Shown: piece after piece, positions 1 to 6,238 of the stretch
Numbering within the stretch: the first letter of the stretch is position 1
How the letters are laid out: every line of letters begins with the position of its first letter
Assembly (NCBI RefSeq): GCF_002632615.1
Contig: NZ_NITZ01000012.1
Location: 62,001 to 126,000, forward strand
Length of the DNA stretch: 64,000 bases
Source: Xenorhabdus miraniensis
Lineage (GTDB): Bacteria > Pseudomonadota > Gammaproteobacteria > Enterobacterales > Enterobacteriaceae
Reading direction: 5' to 3'
Notes under the pieces: generated by a model
What the model saw: the letters and a program-made list of their open reading frames with translations, nothing else
Told to the model about the DNA's origin: nothing
Database searches by the model: none
Translations under genes and position numbers: made by a program

Positions 1-230
1 ACTTCATTGAGAAAAAACTGTACCCGAACGTTGATTTTTACTCTGGCATCATTCTGAAAGCTATGGGTATTCCATCAACCATGTTCACTGTGATTTTCGC
101 CATCGCCCGTACTATCGGCTGGATTGCACACTGGAACGAAATGCACGATGAAGGTTTGAGGATTGCTCGCCCACGTCAGCTTTACACTGGTCATAATAAA
201 CGTGATTTCAAGAGCCAGTTGAAAAAGTGA
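1..230 (+). CDS. gltA: Citrate synthase, C-terminal 76 residues (5' end outside window)
   Basis: Citrate synthase condenses oxaloacetate and acetyl-CoA at the entry of the TCA cycle in the cytosol. The frame is open from the left edge; the first whole codon is at base 3 and the stop TGA is 228-230. The translated tail contains [27 protein letters not shown] and RPRQLYTGH, which I recognise as the conserved end of the enterobacterial type II (hexameric, NADH-sensitive) enzyme. In enterobacteria gltA sits near ybgI and kdp, and both appear downstream here, so the intervening 12 kb are extra. Only the 3' end is visible, so the start and promoter cannot be described. Very confident. Confidence 0.95.
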   Translation, partial: FIEKKLYPNVDFYSGIILKAMGIPSTMFTVIFAIARTIGWIAHWNEMHDEGLRIARPRQLYTGHNKRDFKSQLKK

Positions 231-278
231 TTCAGCCAATCCAATAGCATTATTCAAATTCTGAATAGTGTATTTCTG

Positions 279-322
279 CACCTCTCATATCATTTTTTTG
301 ATATTAGGGGTGTGGATTTTTA
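279..322 (+). terminator. Likely rho-independent terminator of gltA
   Basis: A 14-bp stem (279-292 with 300-312, one mismatch and one wobble) closes over a loop of seven T and is followed by a short T-rich tract. It lies about 50 bases after the gltA stop. A weaker hairpin precedes it at about 250-269. Confidence 0.6.
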
Positions 323-379
323 TGATTAAGATATAAAGCCACTATGATTCATCCACAAAAACTTTCTATAACTTTCTCT

Positions 380-1073
380 CAGTTTATCGGTGAAACTATT
401 GGATTTTTTTCTTCTTTAAACTCTCACCACAGCTTTTACTCCCACTCGTTTTACAAAAAATATTAAGTATCTAAAAAAGTGTTAAATATCTAAAAAACAA
501 GTTTTAAAACAAAAACAGAAATACTGACAGGAAAAGTGTTTTCTATCGTTCATAGAGCATTATGCAAAGAATGGAAGAATTTAATGCTTTACTTCGGGAT
601 CCAGAAGTCAGATGTATTATGCTCACAGTAGATAGCTATAACCCTGATTCAATATTGCCTTATATTGATTATAACGTTATTAAAAATTAAAAAAGACCAA
701 GAAATCATTATTGGTTATTCTGATATTACCGTTTTATTGCTTGGAATATATAGTAAAACAGATGTTGTCACTTTTTATGGCCCAATGTTGGGAAGAGCAA
801 ATTGAACGCGTTTTTGCTCACCTTCTGTTATATGGAACCTTTAATAAAACTTCAGCAATTATTCTTGGAAAACACGGACAATTTAATGATCGGGGAACAG
901 GTAGAAATTTCCTGAATATTCTTAAAGAAGTCCTAAATAATAGGGAAGTGACCATTTTGGCAGACTTTGATAGTTGCCATACCCCGATGTTCACCATACC
1001 TCTCGGTGTTGATATTGCCATCAACTTCGACTCCGAATCTGTTTTTCTACCAGAACTTTGGTGTGCAAATTAA
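380..1073 (+). pseudogene. Decayed MccF-like S66 peptidase (microcin C self-immunity / LD-carboxypeptidase family)
   Basis: MccF-type enzymes hydrolyse the aminoacyl-nucleotide toxin of microcin C and related aminoacyl-adenylate mimics. No single frame is open, but pieces in successive frames line up with the family: QFIGETIGFFSS from 380, TPTRFTKNIKYLKK near 450, KTKTEILTGK near 510, then 562-690 (MQRMEEFNALLRDPEVRC and YIDYNVIK), then from 695 IIIGYSDITVLL and VTFYGPMLG, and finally 786-1073 with IILGKHGQFNDRGTGR and ADFDSCHTPMFTIPLG. At least four frameshifts or stops are needed, and a central segment after the GPMLG nucleophile-loop region looks deleted. It lies directly upstream of the pyrrole cassette on the same strand, so it may be a lost self-resistance gene of that or an earlier neighbour. 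Family assignment is from remembered motifs. Confidence 0.75.
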
Positions 1074-1123
1074 CTTAACCAGACTTCTGGTTAACTTTAT
1101 GTTTAATTCTTTGAGGAAACTAT

Positions 1124-2248
1124 ATGCGATCGGCAGGAATTCAAGCGATAGCTGTGTATTTACCTGATGGAGTACGCACAAACAATTGGTGGGGTGGAGA
1201 AACTCCGTCACCGCAAAAGAGCAAGCCATCAGAAACGGCATCGACGTCAACGAGTTCGCACAAGCACCGGAAAGTTAATCACTATGATGCGGCTATGGAT
1301 CGTTATTTGGACGATCCCTTTTTTGGTAGCATCGAGCGCCGGGTTGTGACCCATGGTGAGGGAAGTGTAGCACTCGGAGTTGAAGCAGGGCGCCGCGTAT
1401 TGGATGCAGCAGGTATTTCACCAACTGAGGTAGATTGCCTAATTGCGGTGTCGATGTTCCCTGATCGCATCGGATCCGGTGACGCAGGATATCTTGCACA
1501 AGCACTGGGAACGGGTGGTGGCGCATTCAACGTAGAAGCAACCTGTGGCGGATCTATGTCAGGATTGTTGACAGCGTGCGCTCTGGTGCAGGCAGGCCTG
1601 AAAGAACAAGTTCTGGTTGTCACAACATCCAGATTATCACGTGCGATCGAAGCCGACGATGTCACTCTGCGTCTGTGCGGGGATGCTTCGGCGGCGTTCT
1701 TAGTCGGTCCGGTTGAAGACGGGTTTGGTTTATTGGGTGCTGAGTCTTTACACACTGGCGAAACCTGCGGGACTTGGCTGCTGGACGCCGTTGAGGATAC
1801 TTCGGGAACGACACCTGCTGGGCAGAAGATCCGTTTACGCGTAGACCCTTCCATCTCCCACGTGCTACGTGCTACCGCTGAGCCATATCTTCTAAATACC
1901 GCTAAAGGCGCTCTGAAGAAGGCCGGACTTGAATTGAAAGATATTGACTTTGTCGTAGTAAACACGCCGACGGCTTGGCATGCTGAGTTCTCCGCTAATG
2001 CGTTAGGTATCGAACCTGACCGGGTCGTGAATACTTTCCCGCAAGTCGCCAATATTGGGCCAGTATTAATGCCGTTCAACGCCTATACTGCGGCAGCCGA
2101 TGGGCGCATTAAACCAGGAGATACAGTGTTGCTGTACGGATTCGGTGGTCAAGCTGAGGCCTCCGCAGCCGTATTCCGTTGGCCACACGTCGTCTTGGCT
2201 CTCCCTCCAAAAGAAGCGTCAGTTGTCAATCCAGCAACCCCACAGTAA
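1124..2248 (+). CDS. KAS III / HMG-CoA-synthase-like thiolase-fold enzyme, likely acyl (pyrrolyl) transferase or condensing enzyme
   Basis: 374 residues with the ketoacyl-ACP-synthase III fold pattern. The nucleophile Cys141 is in VEATCGGSMSG, the His is His286 in NTPTAWHAEF, and the third catalytic residue is Asn310 in VANIGPVLMPFN. The GFGGQAEASAAVF tail is the usual closing glycine loop. The start is ATG 1124 with GAGGAAAC eight bases upstream. It heads a co-directional operon with a carrier protein, a prolyl-activating enzyme and a prolyl-carrier dehydrogenase. In clorobiocin and coumermycin clusters a KAS III-like protein (CloN2/CouN2) is linked to the same set and moves the pyrrole-2-carboxyl group onto its acceptor, so the inferred role is acyl transfer or one condensation. 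Residues 25-50 (Ser/Thr/Lys-rich) are an unusual insertion. It could also make a C-C bond; sequence alone does not decide. Confidence 0.8.
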   Translation: MRSAGIQAIAVYLPDGVRTNNWWGGETPSPQKSKPSETASTSTSSHKHRKVNHYDAAMDRYLDDPFFGSIERRVVTHGEGSVALGVEAGRRVLDAAGISPTEVDCLIAVSMFPDRIGSGDAGYLAQALGTGGGAFNVEATCGGSMSGLLTACALVQAGLKEQVLVVTTSRLSRAIEADDVTLRLCGDASAAFLVGPVEDGFGLLGAESLHTGETCGTWLLDAVEDTSGTTPAGQKIRLRVDPSISHVLRATAEPYLLNTAKGALKKAGLELKDIDFVVVNTPTAWHAEFSANALGIEPDRVVNTFPQVANIGPVLMPFNAYTAAADGRIKPGDTVLLYGFGGQAEASAAVFRWPHVVLALPPKEASVVNPATPQ

Positions 2249-2282
2249 ACATTAATAACCCATTACCATTAGAGGAAACCCT

Positions 2283-2531
2283 ATGTCTTTGATGAAAATC
2301 CGTGCATTTGTTATCAACGAAATTTTGAAAGGAAATGACTCAGAAATTTCTGACGACCTAAATCTGGGAGAGTCAGGAGTTCTTTCATCCTTGGCGACTA
2401 TGCGTCTGGTCTCGTTTGTGGAAGATGAATTCGACATCATTGTCGGTGTCAGTGATCCAAGGACGCGTTTTACTACTATTCGCGAAATCGCGCGTTATGT
2501 GGATGAGAAGTTGTCAGAGGATAAAGAATGA
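2283..2531 (+). CDS. Peptidyl/acyl carrier protein of the pyrrole cassette
   Basis: 82-residue stand-alone carrier protein. Helix II carries GVLSSLATMRLV; Ser36 in the S-L motif is the expected phosphopantetheine attachment site. The size matches free-standing prolyl carriers such as PltL, RedO and PigG. By context it holds the prolyl group while the dehydrogenase oxidises it to the pyrrole. Start ATG 2283 follows AGAGGAAACCCT, a good ribosome site, and the stop overlaps the next start in an ATGA arrangement (2528-2531), suggesting translational coupling. No phosphopantetheinyl transferase gene is in the window, so priming must come from elsewhere in the genome. Confidence 0.85.
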   Translation: MSLMKIRAFVINEILKGNDSEISDDLNLGESGVLSSLATMRLVSFVEDEFDIIVGVSDPRTRFTTIREIARYVDEKLSEDKE

Positions 2532-4129
2532 CAGCTGAAATCGTATTGCCAGAACAGACTGAACCTTTGGCAGACTTGGCGAAATACTTAGACGACACCA
2601 CTGCACGATACCCTGATGCTCATGCAGTCATTGATTCTGACGATTCGGCAATGAGTTACGAAGAACTTTCGGCCGCAGCGGATAGAATTGCAGCTTTTCT
2701 TCATCAGAAGGGAGTCGCCGTAGGTGATCGTGTAGGAATTTTCATGCACAAGAGCTCCCTGACTCTAGCAGCCATTTTTGGTGTGCTCCGTCTGGGCGCA
2801 GCATATGTGCCCGCTGACGTAGGCAGTACAGGCTCGCGTGCTTCGACCATATTCGGCGATTGCGATGTCCGAATCATCTTTACCGATCACGAATCAGCGT
2901 CATATCTGATACAAGCCGCACCCCAGCTTGAATCTCGCGTGGTTGTGATACAGCCACGTAATGAGAAAACGAGTGACACGTGTAATGAATGGCAAATGCT
3001 GGATATACTGCATGGTGAGAAACACGACTACCCGCGCAGCTTGCCGGATGCGGATAGGCTCGCGTATATCCTGTACACTTCCGGTTCTTCCGGAACCCCG
3101 AAAGGGGTCGCGATAAGCCATCGCAACGCAGCTAGCTTCGTCGAATGGGCCTCAGCCTTCTTTAATGTGACGGCAGAAGACCAAGTCTCCAGCCACGCGC
3201 CATTTCACTTCGACTTGTCGATCTTTGACATCTATGTTTCTGTGAAGAACGGTGCATGTGTCCACCTAATTGACACCGATCTTGCTGCGAGTCCACGACA
3301 TCTCGCCACATTTATATCCAAGCGAGAGATTACCATCTGGTACTCAGCCCCTGCAATCTTAGGTATGATGGCTGAGCAACACAAGAAAGGAAACTCTGCT
3401 CATAACCGACTACGCCTTGTGCTGTTCGCCGGGGAAGTTTTCCCTATCACGAAATTGAGCAAATTGCTGCAATTGTGGCCTGAACCTGCTTACTACAACC
3501 TGTATGGCCCCACAGAAACCAACGTGTGCACTGTCTATCAAGTGCCTACATTCATACCGCCAGACCGCACCGAACCATTGTCGATAGGTCATCCCTGTGA
3601 TCACTGCGAAACTATCGTTGTCGATGAGCATCTACAACCAGTACCAGAGGGTAAACCTGGCCTGTTGTGCGTCTCAGGACCTTCCGTGATTTCCAATTAT
3701 TGGAATGATCCCGAAAAAACAGCCCAGAAGGTCTTCTACCTCAACAACAAACGCTGGTACAACACCGGAGATATGGTTCGCCCTTCGCCTGAAGGCTACA
3801 TTTTTATGGGGCGGCTTGATCGAATGATCAAACGTCATGGATACCGGATAGAACTGGACGAAATCGAATCATGCCTGATGGCTCATCCTGAACTTGCTGG
3901 CTGTGCGGTAATCAGCTCTAAGGCAGACGAGAATACCACCATCACCGCGTTTCTCGTACAACACGATTCACTGATCTCCCCAATGGATCTAAGTAGGTTC
4001 TGCTACGAACGACTTGCACAGTACATGGTGCCTGACCATTTCAGATACCTGCCTAATCTTCCCCGTACTTCAACAGGCAAGATCAATTATCAACTTCTGG
4101 AGCACATTTCCGATGCCACACCGAATTGA
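2528..4129 (+). CDS. L-proline--carrier protein adenylation enzyme (L-prolyl-AMP ligase, PltF/RedM type)
   Basis: 533-residue stand-alone adenylation domain. Core motifs seen: A3 YTSGSSGTPKG (183-193), A4 FHFDLSIFD (226-234), A5 NLYGPTETNVC, A7 YNTGDMV, A8 GRLDRMIKRHGYRIELDEIE and A10 Lys in STGKINYQ. Aligning by eye to the GrsA numbering gives the pocket Asp, Leu, Phe, Tyr, Leu, Ala, Leu, Val, Cys, Lys (DLFYLALVCK), which I recognise as the proline code of pyrrole-forming A domains. The enzyme should therefore make L-prolyl-AMP and load the upstream carrier protein. It overlaps the carrier gene by four bases and the dehydrogenase gene by 17, so the set is one transcription unit. The SHAPFHFDLSIFD stretch is also typical of the PltF branch. 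Confidence 0.88.
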   Translation: MTAEIVLPEQTEPLADLAKYLDDTTARYPDAHAVIDSDDSAMSYEELSAAADRIAAFLHQKGVAVGDRVGIFMHKSSLTLAAIFGVLRLGAAYVPADVGSTGSRASTIFGDCDVRIIFTDHESASYLIQAAPQLESRVVVIQPRNEKTSDTCNEWQMLDILHGEKHDYPRSLPDADRLAYILYTSGSSGTPKGVAISHRNAASFVEWASAFFNVTAEDQVSSHAPFHFDLSIFDIYVSVKNGACVHLIDTDLAASPRHLATFISKREITIWYSAPAILGMMAEQHKKGNSAHNRLRLVLFAGEVFPITKLSKLLQLWPEPAYYNLYGPTETNVCTVYQVPTFIPPDRTEPLSIGHPCDHCETIVVDEHLQPVPEGKPGLLCVSGPSVISNYWNDPEKTAQKVFYLNNKRWYNTGDMVRPSPEGYIFMGRLDRMIKRHGYRIELDEIESCLMAHPELAGCAVISSKADENTTITAFLVQHDSLISPMDLSRFCYERLAQYMVPDHFRYLPNLPRTSTGKINYQLLEHISDATPN

Positions 4130-5258
4130 TGAACAACGGATATCATTGCGTGATAATGCCGCGCGTTTTGCCCGCGACCAGCTAAACATGGATATAGTAG
4201 CCTCTGACCGAGCCGGTATTTTCCATCGGGACGGCTGGCAAAAATGCGCAGAATTCGGACTGATCAGCATGGCCATACCCAAAGACCGGGGTGGAGCCGG
4301 AGCACCATTGTCCGATCTCCTCACGGTTATGGAAGGACTGGGGTATGGTTGCGAGGATCTGGGTCTGCTGTTTTCACTCAACGCCCACCTGTGGACCGTT
4401 GCCATGCCGCTGGCTATCCATGGCACACCAGAACAGCGTTTACGCTTTCTACCCGGCCTGATGGACGGCTCGTTGATCGGTGCTAATGGTTCGACAGAAG
4501 AAGAAGCCGGGTCGGACGTGTTCTCTATGCGCACCCACGCTGTGCGAGACGGTGACAGCTATATCCTCAACGGCTCGAAAACTTATATTACGAACGCCCC
4601 AATTGCCGATCTTTGTGTTATTTACGCCACGATCGATCCCACTCTTGGCCCACTAGGTATAACTGCTTTCCTTGTTGAAACAACAAACCCGGGTATAGAG
4701 TTAAGTTCGCCTCTGGAAAAGATGGGAATGCGCACAGCACAGATGGGAAGGATAACGCTCAAAGACTGCCGTGTCCCGGCCGATGCGATACTGGGCAGAG
4801 AAGGACGAGGCGTTAAAGTTTTCGAAAGCGCCATGGAACACGAACGTGGATGTATTCTTGCCACCACTTTAGGAGCGATGAGCCGCAGCCTTGAAGCATG
4901 TATCGCTCACGCACGTAAACGCTGCCAGTTCGGTCAGCCCATTGGGAAGAATCAGGCTATATCTCATCGTATCGCTGACATGAAAGTCAATCTGGATGCC
5001 GCACGTGAACTCGTCTATCGAGTAGGGCGACTTAAGGACGCGGGCAAAGACGCCATGATGGAAGCTGCCTGTGCGAAACTGTTCGTTTCTGAAACATACA
5101 CGAAGTTCTCGCTGGATGCACTGCGGATCTACGGAGCACAAGGCTATCTAGCCGAGAGCCCTACGGAGAGAGAACTGCGCAATTCCATCGCATCAGTCAT
5201 TTATTCGGGTACATCCGATATTCAACGTAATATCATCGCTGGTGAACTCGGGTTATGA
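4113..5258 (+). CDS. L-prolyl-carrier-protein dehydrogenase (acyl-CoA dehydrogenase family, PltE/RedW type)
   Basis: 381-residue flavoprotein of the acyl-CoA dehydrogenase superfamily. Its N-terminal helical domain is followed by a beta domain with ANGSTEEEAGSDVFSMRT and by a C-terminal domain with FGQPIGKNQAISHRIADM, RIYGAQGYL and IYSGTSDIQRNIIAG. By family and neighbours it oxidises carrier-bound L-proline to the pyrrole-2-carboxyl thioester using FAD. I chose ATG 4113 because it gives the normal family length and a GGAG ten bases upstream; the same frame stays open further up (to 4014) but that part lies inside the adenylation gene. It is the last gene of the cassette; no modifying halogenase or oxygenase follows. 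The catalytic base was not pinpointed. Confidence 0.85.
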   Translation: MPHRIDEQRISLRDNAARFARDQLNMDIVASDRAGIFHRDGWQKCAEFGLISMAIPKDRGGAGAPLSDLLTVMEGLGYGCEDLGLLFSLNAHLWTVAMPLAIHGTPEQRLRFLPGLMDGSLIGANGSTEEEAGSDVFSMRTHAVRDGDSYILNGSKTYITNAPIADLCVIYATIDPTLGPLGITAFLVETTNPGIELSSPLEKMGMRTAQMGRITLKDCRVPADAILGREGRGVKVFESAMEHERGCILATTLGAMSRSLEACIAHARKRCQFGQPIGKNQAISHRIADMKVNLDAARELVYRVGRLKDAGKDAMMEAACAKLFVSETYTKFSLDALRIYGAQGYLAESPTERELRNSIASVIYSGTSDIQRNIIAGELGL

Positions 5259-5343
5259 AGTGGTACAACACGAGATAATATAGTCAGTAAATTCAGCTTT
5301 TTTGTTTGAAAATAGTAAAATCAGAATCACATACATTCAGGCT

Positions 5344-5404
5344 CGGCTTTTTCAGTTGGAATATAGAGGCAATTAGTCCATATATAACTTCCAACAAAAA
5401 GCCG
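5344..5404. repeat. Inverted repeat after the pyrrole cassette
   Basis: Arms of about 16 bases (CGGCTTTTTcAGTTGGA at 5344-5360 and TCCAACAAAAAGCCG at 5390-5403) enclose about 30 bases. It could end transcription of the cassette, since the left arm carries a T run, or it may be the edge of a lost mobile element because the adjoining IS1-type end begins at its right arm. Confidence 0.45.
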
Positions 5405-5640
5405 GGTCATGTATTAAATAGTTAGATTGAGCATTAAAAGTAGTGCTCGCACTCAATGAAAGTCCCTATCACTTTATCCTGCATCTCCTCTGATTTAGAG
5501 TAACCTATCGTTTTGCGATTCAGTCTCTTCGAGTACGATGAGTAAAATTCGTTCTCTCTAGGCGTTGAGTAGCCAGCGATAAGCAGGACATCAGTGAAGC
5601 CTGATATGCAACATTCACTGAGTTGTTTCATCTGTCTGTA
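5403..5640 (-). pseudogene. IS1-family element, right-end fragment with 3' part of insB
   Basis: On the minus strand the codons read TQRLERTNFTHRTR, then after a one-base shift KRLNRKTIGYSKSEEM, DKVIGTFIE and a terminal EHYF. This is the C-terminal third of the IS1 InsB (DDE) transposase. The piece begins at 5403 with GGTCATGTATTAAATAGTTAG, nearly identical to the start of the second IS1 fragment at about 10092 (GGTCATTTATTAAATAGTTAG), so both are taken as element ends. It contains no complete transposase. The InsB portion here is roughly what is missing from the fragment at 10.1-10.5 kb. Confidence 0.8.
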
Positions 5641-5663
5641 TACCCGTCATATTTCTAGCTGCA
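5638..5663. repeat. Possible dispersed enterobacterial repeat copy
   Basis: TATACCCGTCATATTTCTAG followed by CTGCA resembles a short intergenic repeat that is common in Photorhabdus, Xenorhabdus and Yersinia genomes. This rests on memory of the motif; only one copy is seen in the window. The rest of 5664-5984 is AT-rich with no gene I can support. Confidence 0.3.
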
Positions 5664-5984
5664 TCTTTATTTCCGCAAAAAAACATTGATGCTCTAATTG
5701 CCAATGAAGCCGATTTCTATCTCCTTTCCATGCCAATTACTGTCGAAAGAAATATTATGATTTTTATCGATAAATAATGCAGGTTGTCAATAGGATACAG
5801 GGCAATAACAAGAATAATATATCTTATTATCAATACGATATGGAACGATCGCAAAAATAATGGTGTTTGTTGTTGAATAATTTAATTTCGTATACTAACT
5901 TTAAACTAATGAAACTATCTTCTCCTATTTACTTACATCTTCCGGAGAAAATAAATAAATTATTTAAATCTAAATTTTCCGATC

Positions 5985-6013
5985 CTGCTGAAAGTGCCAA
6001 ACACTTTCGGCAG
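5985..6013. repeat. Perfect 12-bp hairpin
   Basis: CTGCTGAAAGTG (5985-5996) pairs with CACTTTCGGCAG (6002-6013) through one G-T wobble, with loop CCAAA. No T tract follows on either strand, so it is not a clear terminator. It stands just before the leftover reading frames at 6020-6238. Confidence 0.5.
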
Positions 6014-6019
6014 AGTTGA

Positions 6020-6238
6020 ATGATACATCGCGATGTTGCCAGCGAAAACGGCAGCGTGATTGCCAAAGGGATTCCACTTAAAACTCCGAGTTTTCTGAAC
6101 AAACAGAGCCACCTCTGAGCGCAGGGTATAGGGGCGTCTGTTGGCTCCTCAGTGGTATCTGCACTTATTGGTGTTGGGAGCTCTTCCGCGATAGCAGCAT
6201 CTGCATCAAAGTCTGAATCTGTATTGAGAGACGGAGAT
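6020..6238 (+). pseudogene. Gene remnant (one frame with an internal TGA) leading into the protease gene
   Basis: ATG 6020 opens a 32-codon frame (MIHRDVASENGSV, AKGIPLKTPSFLN) that stops at 6116-6118. The same frame then continues with a hydrophobic, small-residue stretch (ASVGSSVVSALIGVGSS, AIAASASKS) through the beginning of the next gene and stops just after it. No family is recognised. The second half resembles the hydrophobic core and AxA-type cleavage zone of a secretory signal peptide, but it is out of frame with the protease that follows. Confidence 0.4.

Noticed and set aside
1303..2079. 258-codon minus-strand open frame
   Set aside because: It lies wholly antisense to the KAS III-like gene, has low-complexity Ser/Thr/Pro composition and no recognisable motif.
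1124..2248. Assignment of the thiolase-fold gene as HMG-CoA synthase or as housekeeping FabH
   Set aside because: The catalytic residues are compatible, but FabH would be in a fab operon and HMG-CoA synthase belongs to a mevalonate or beta-branching context; neither is here.
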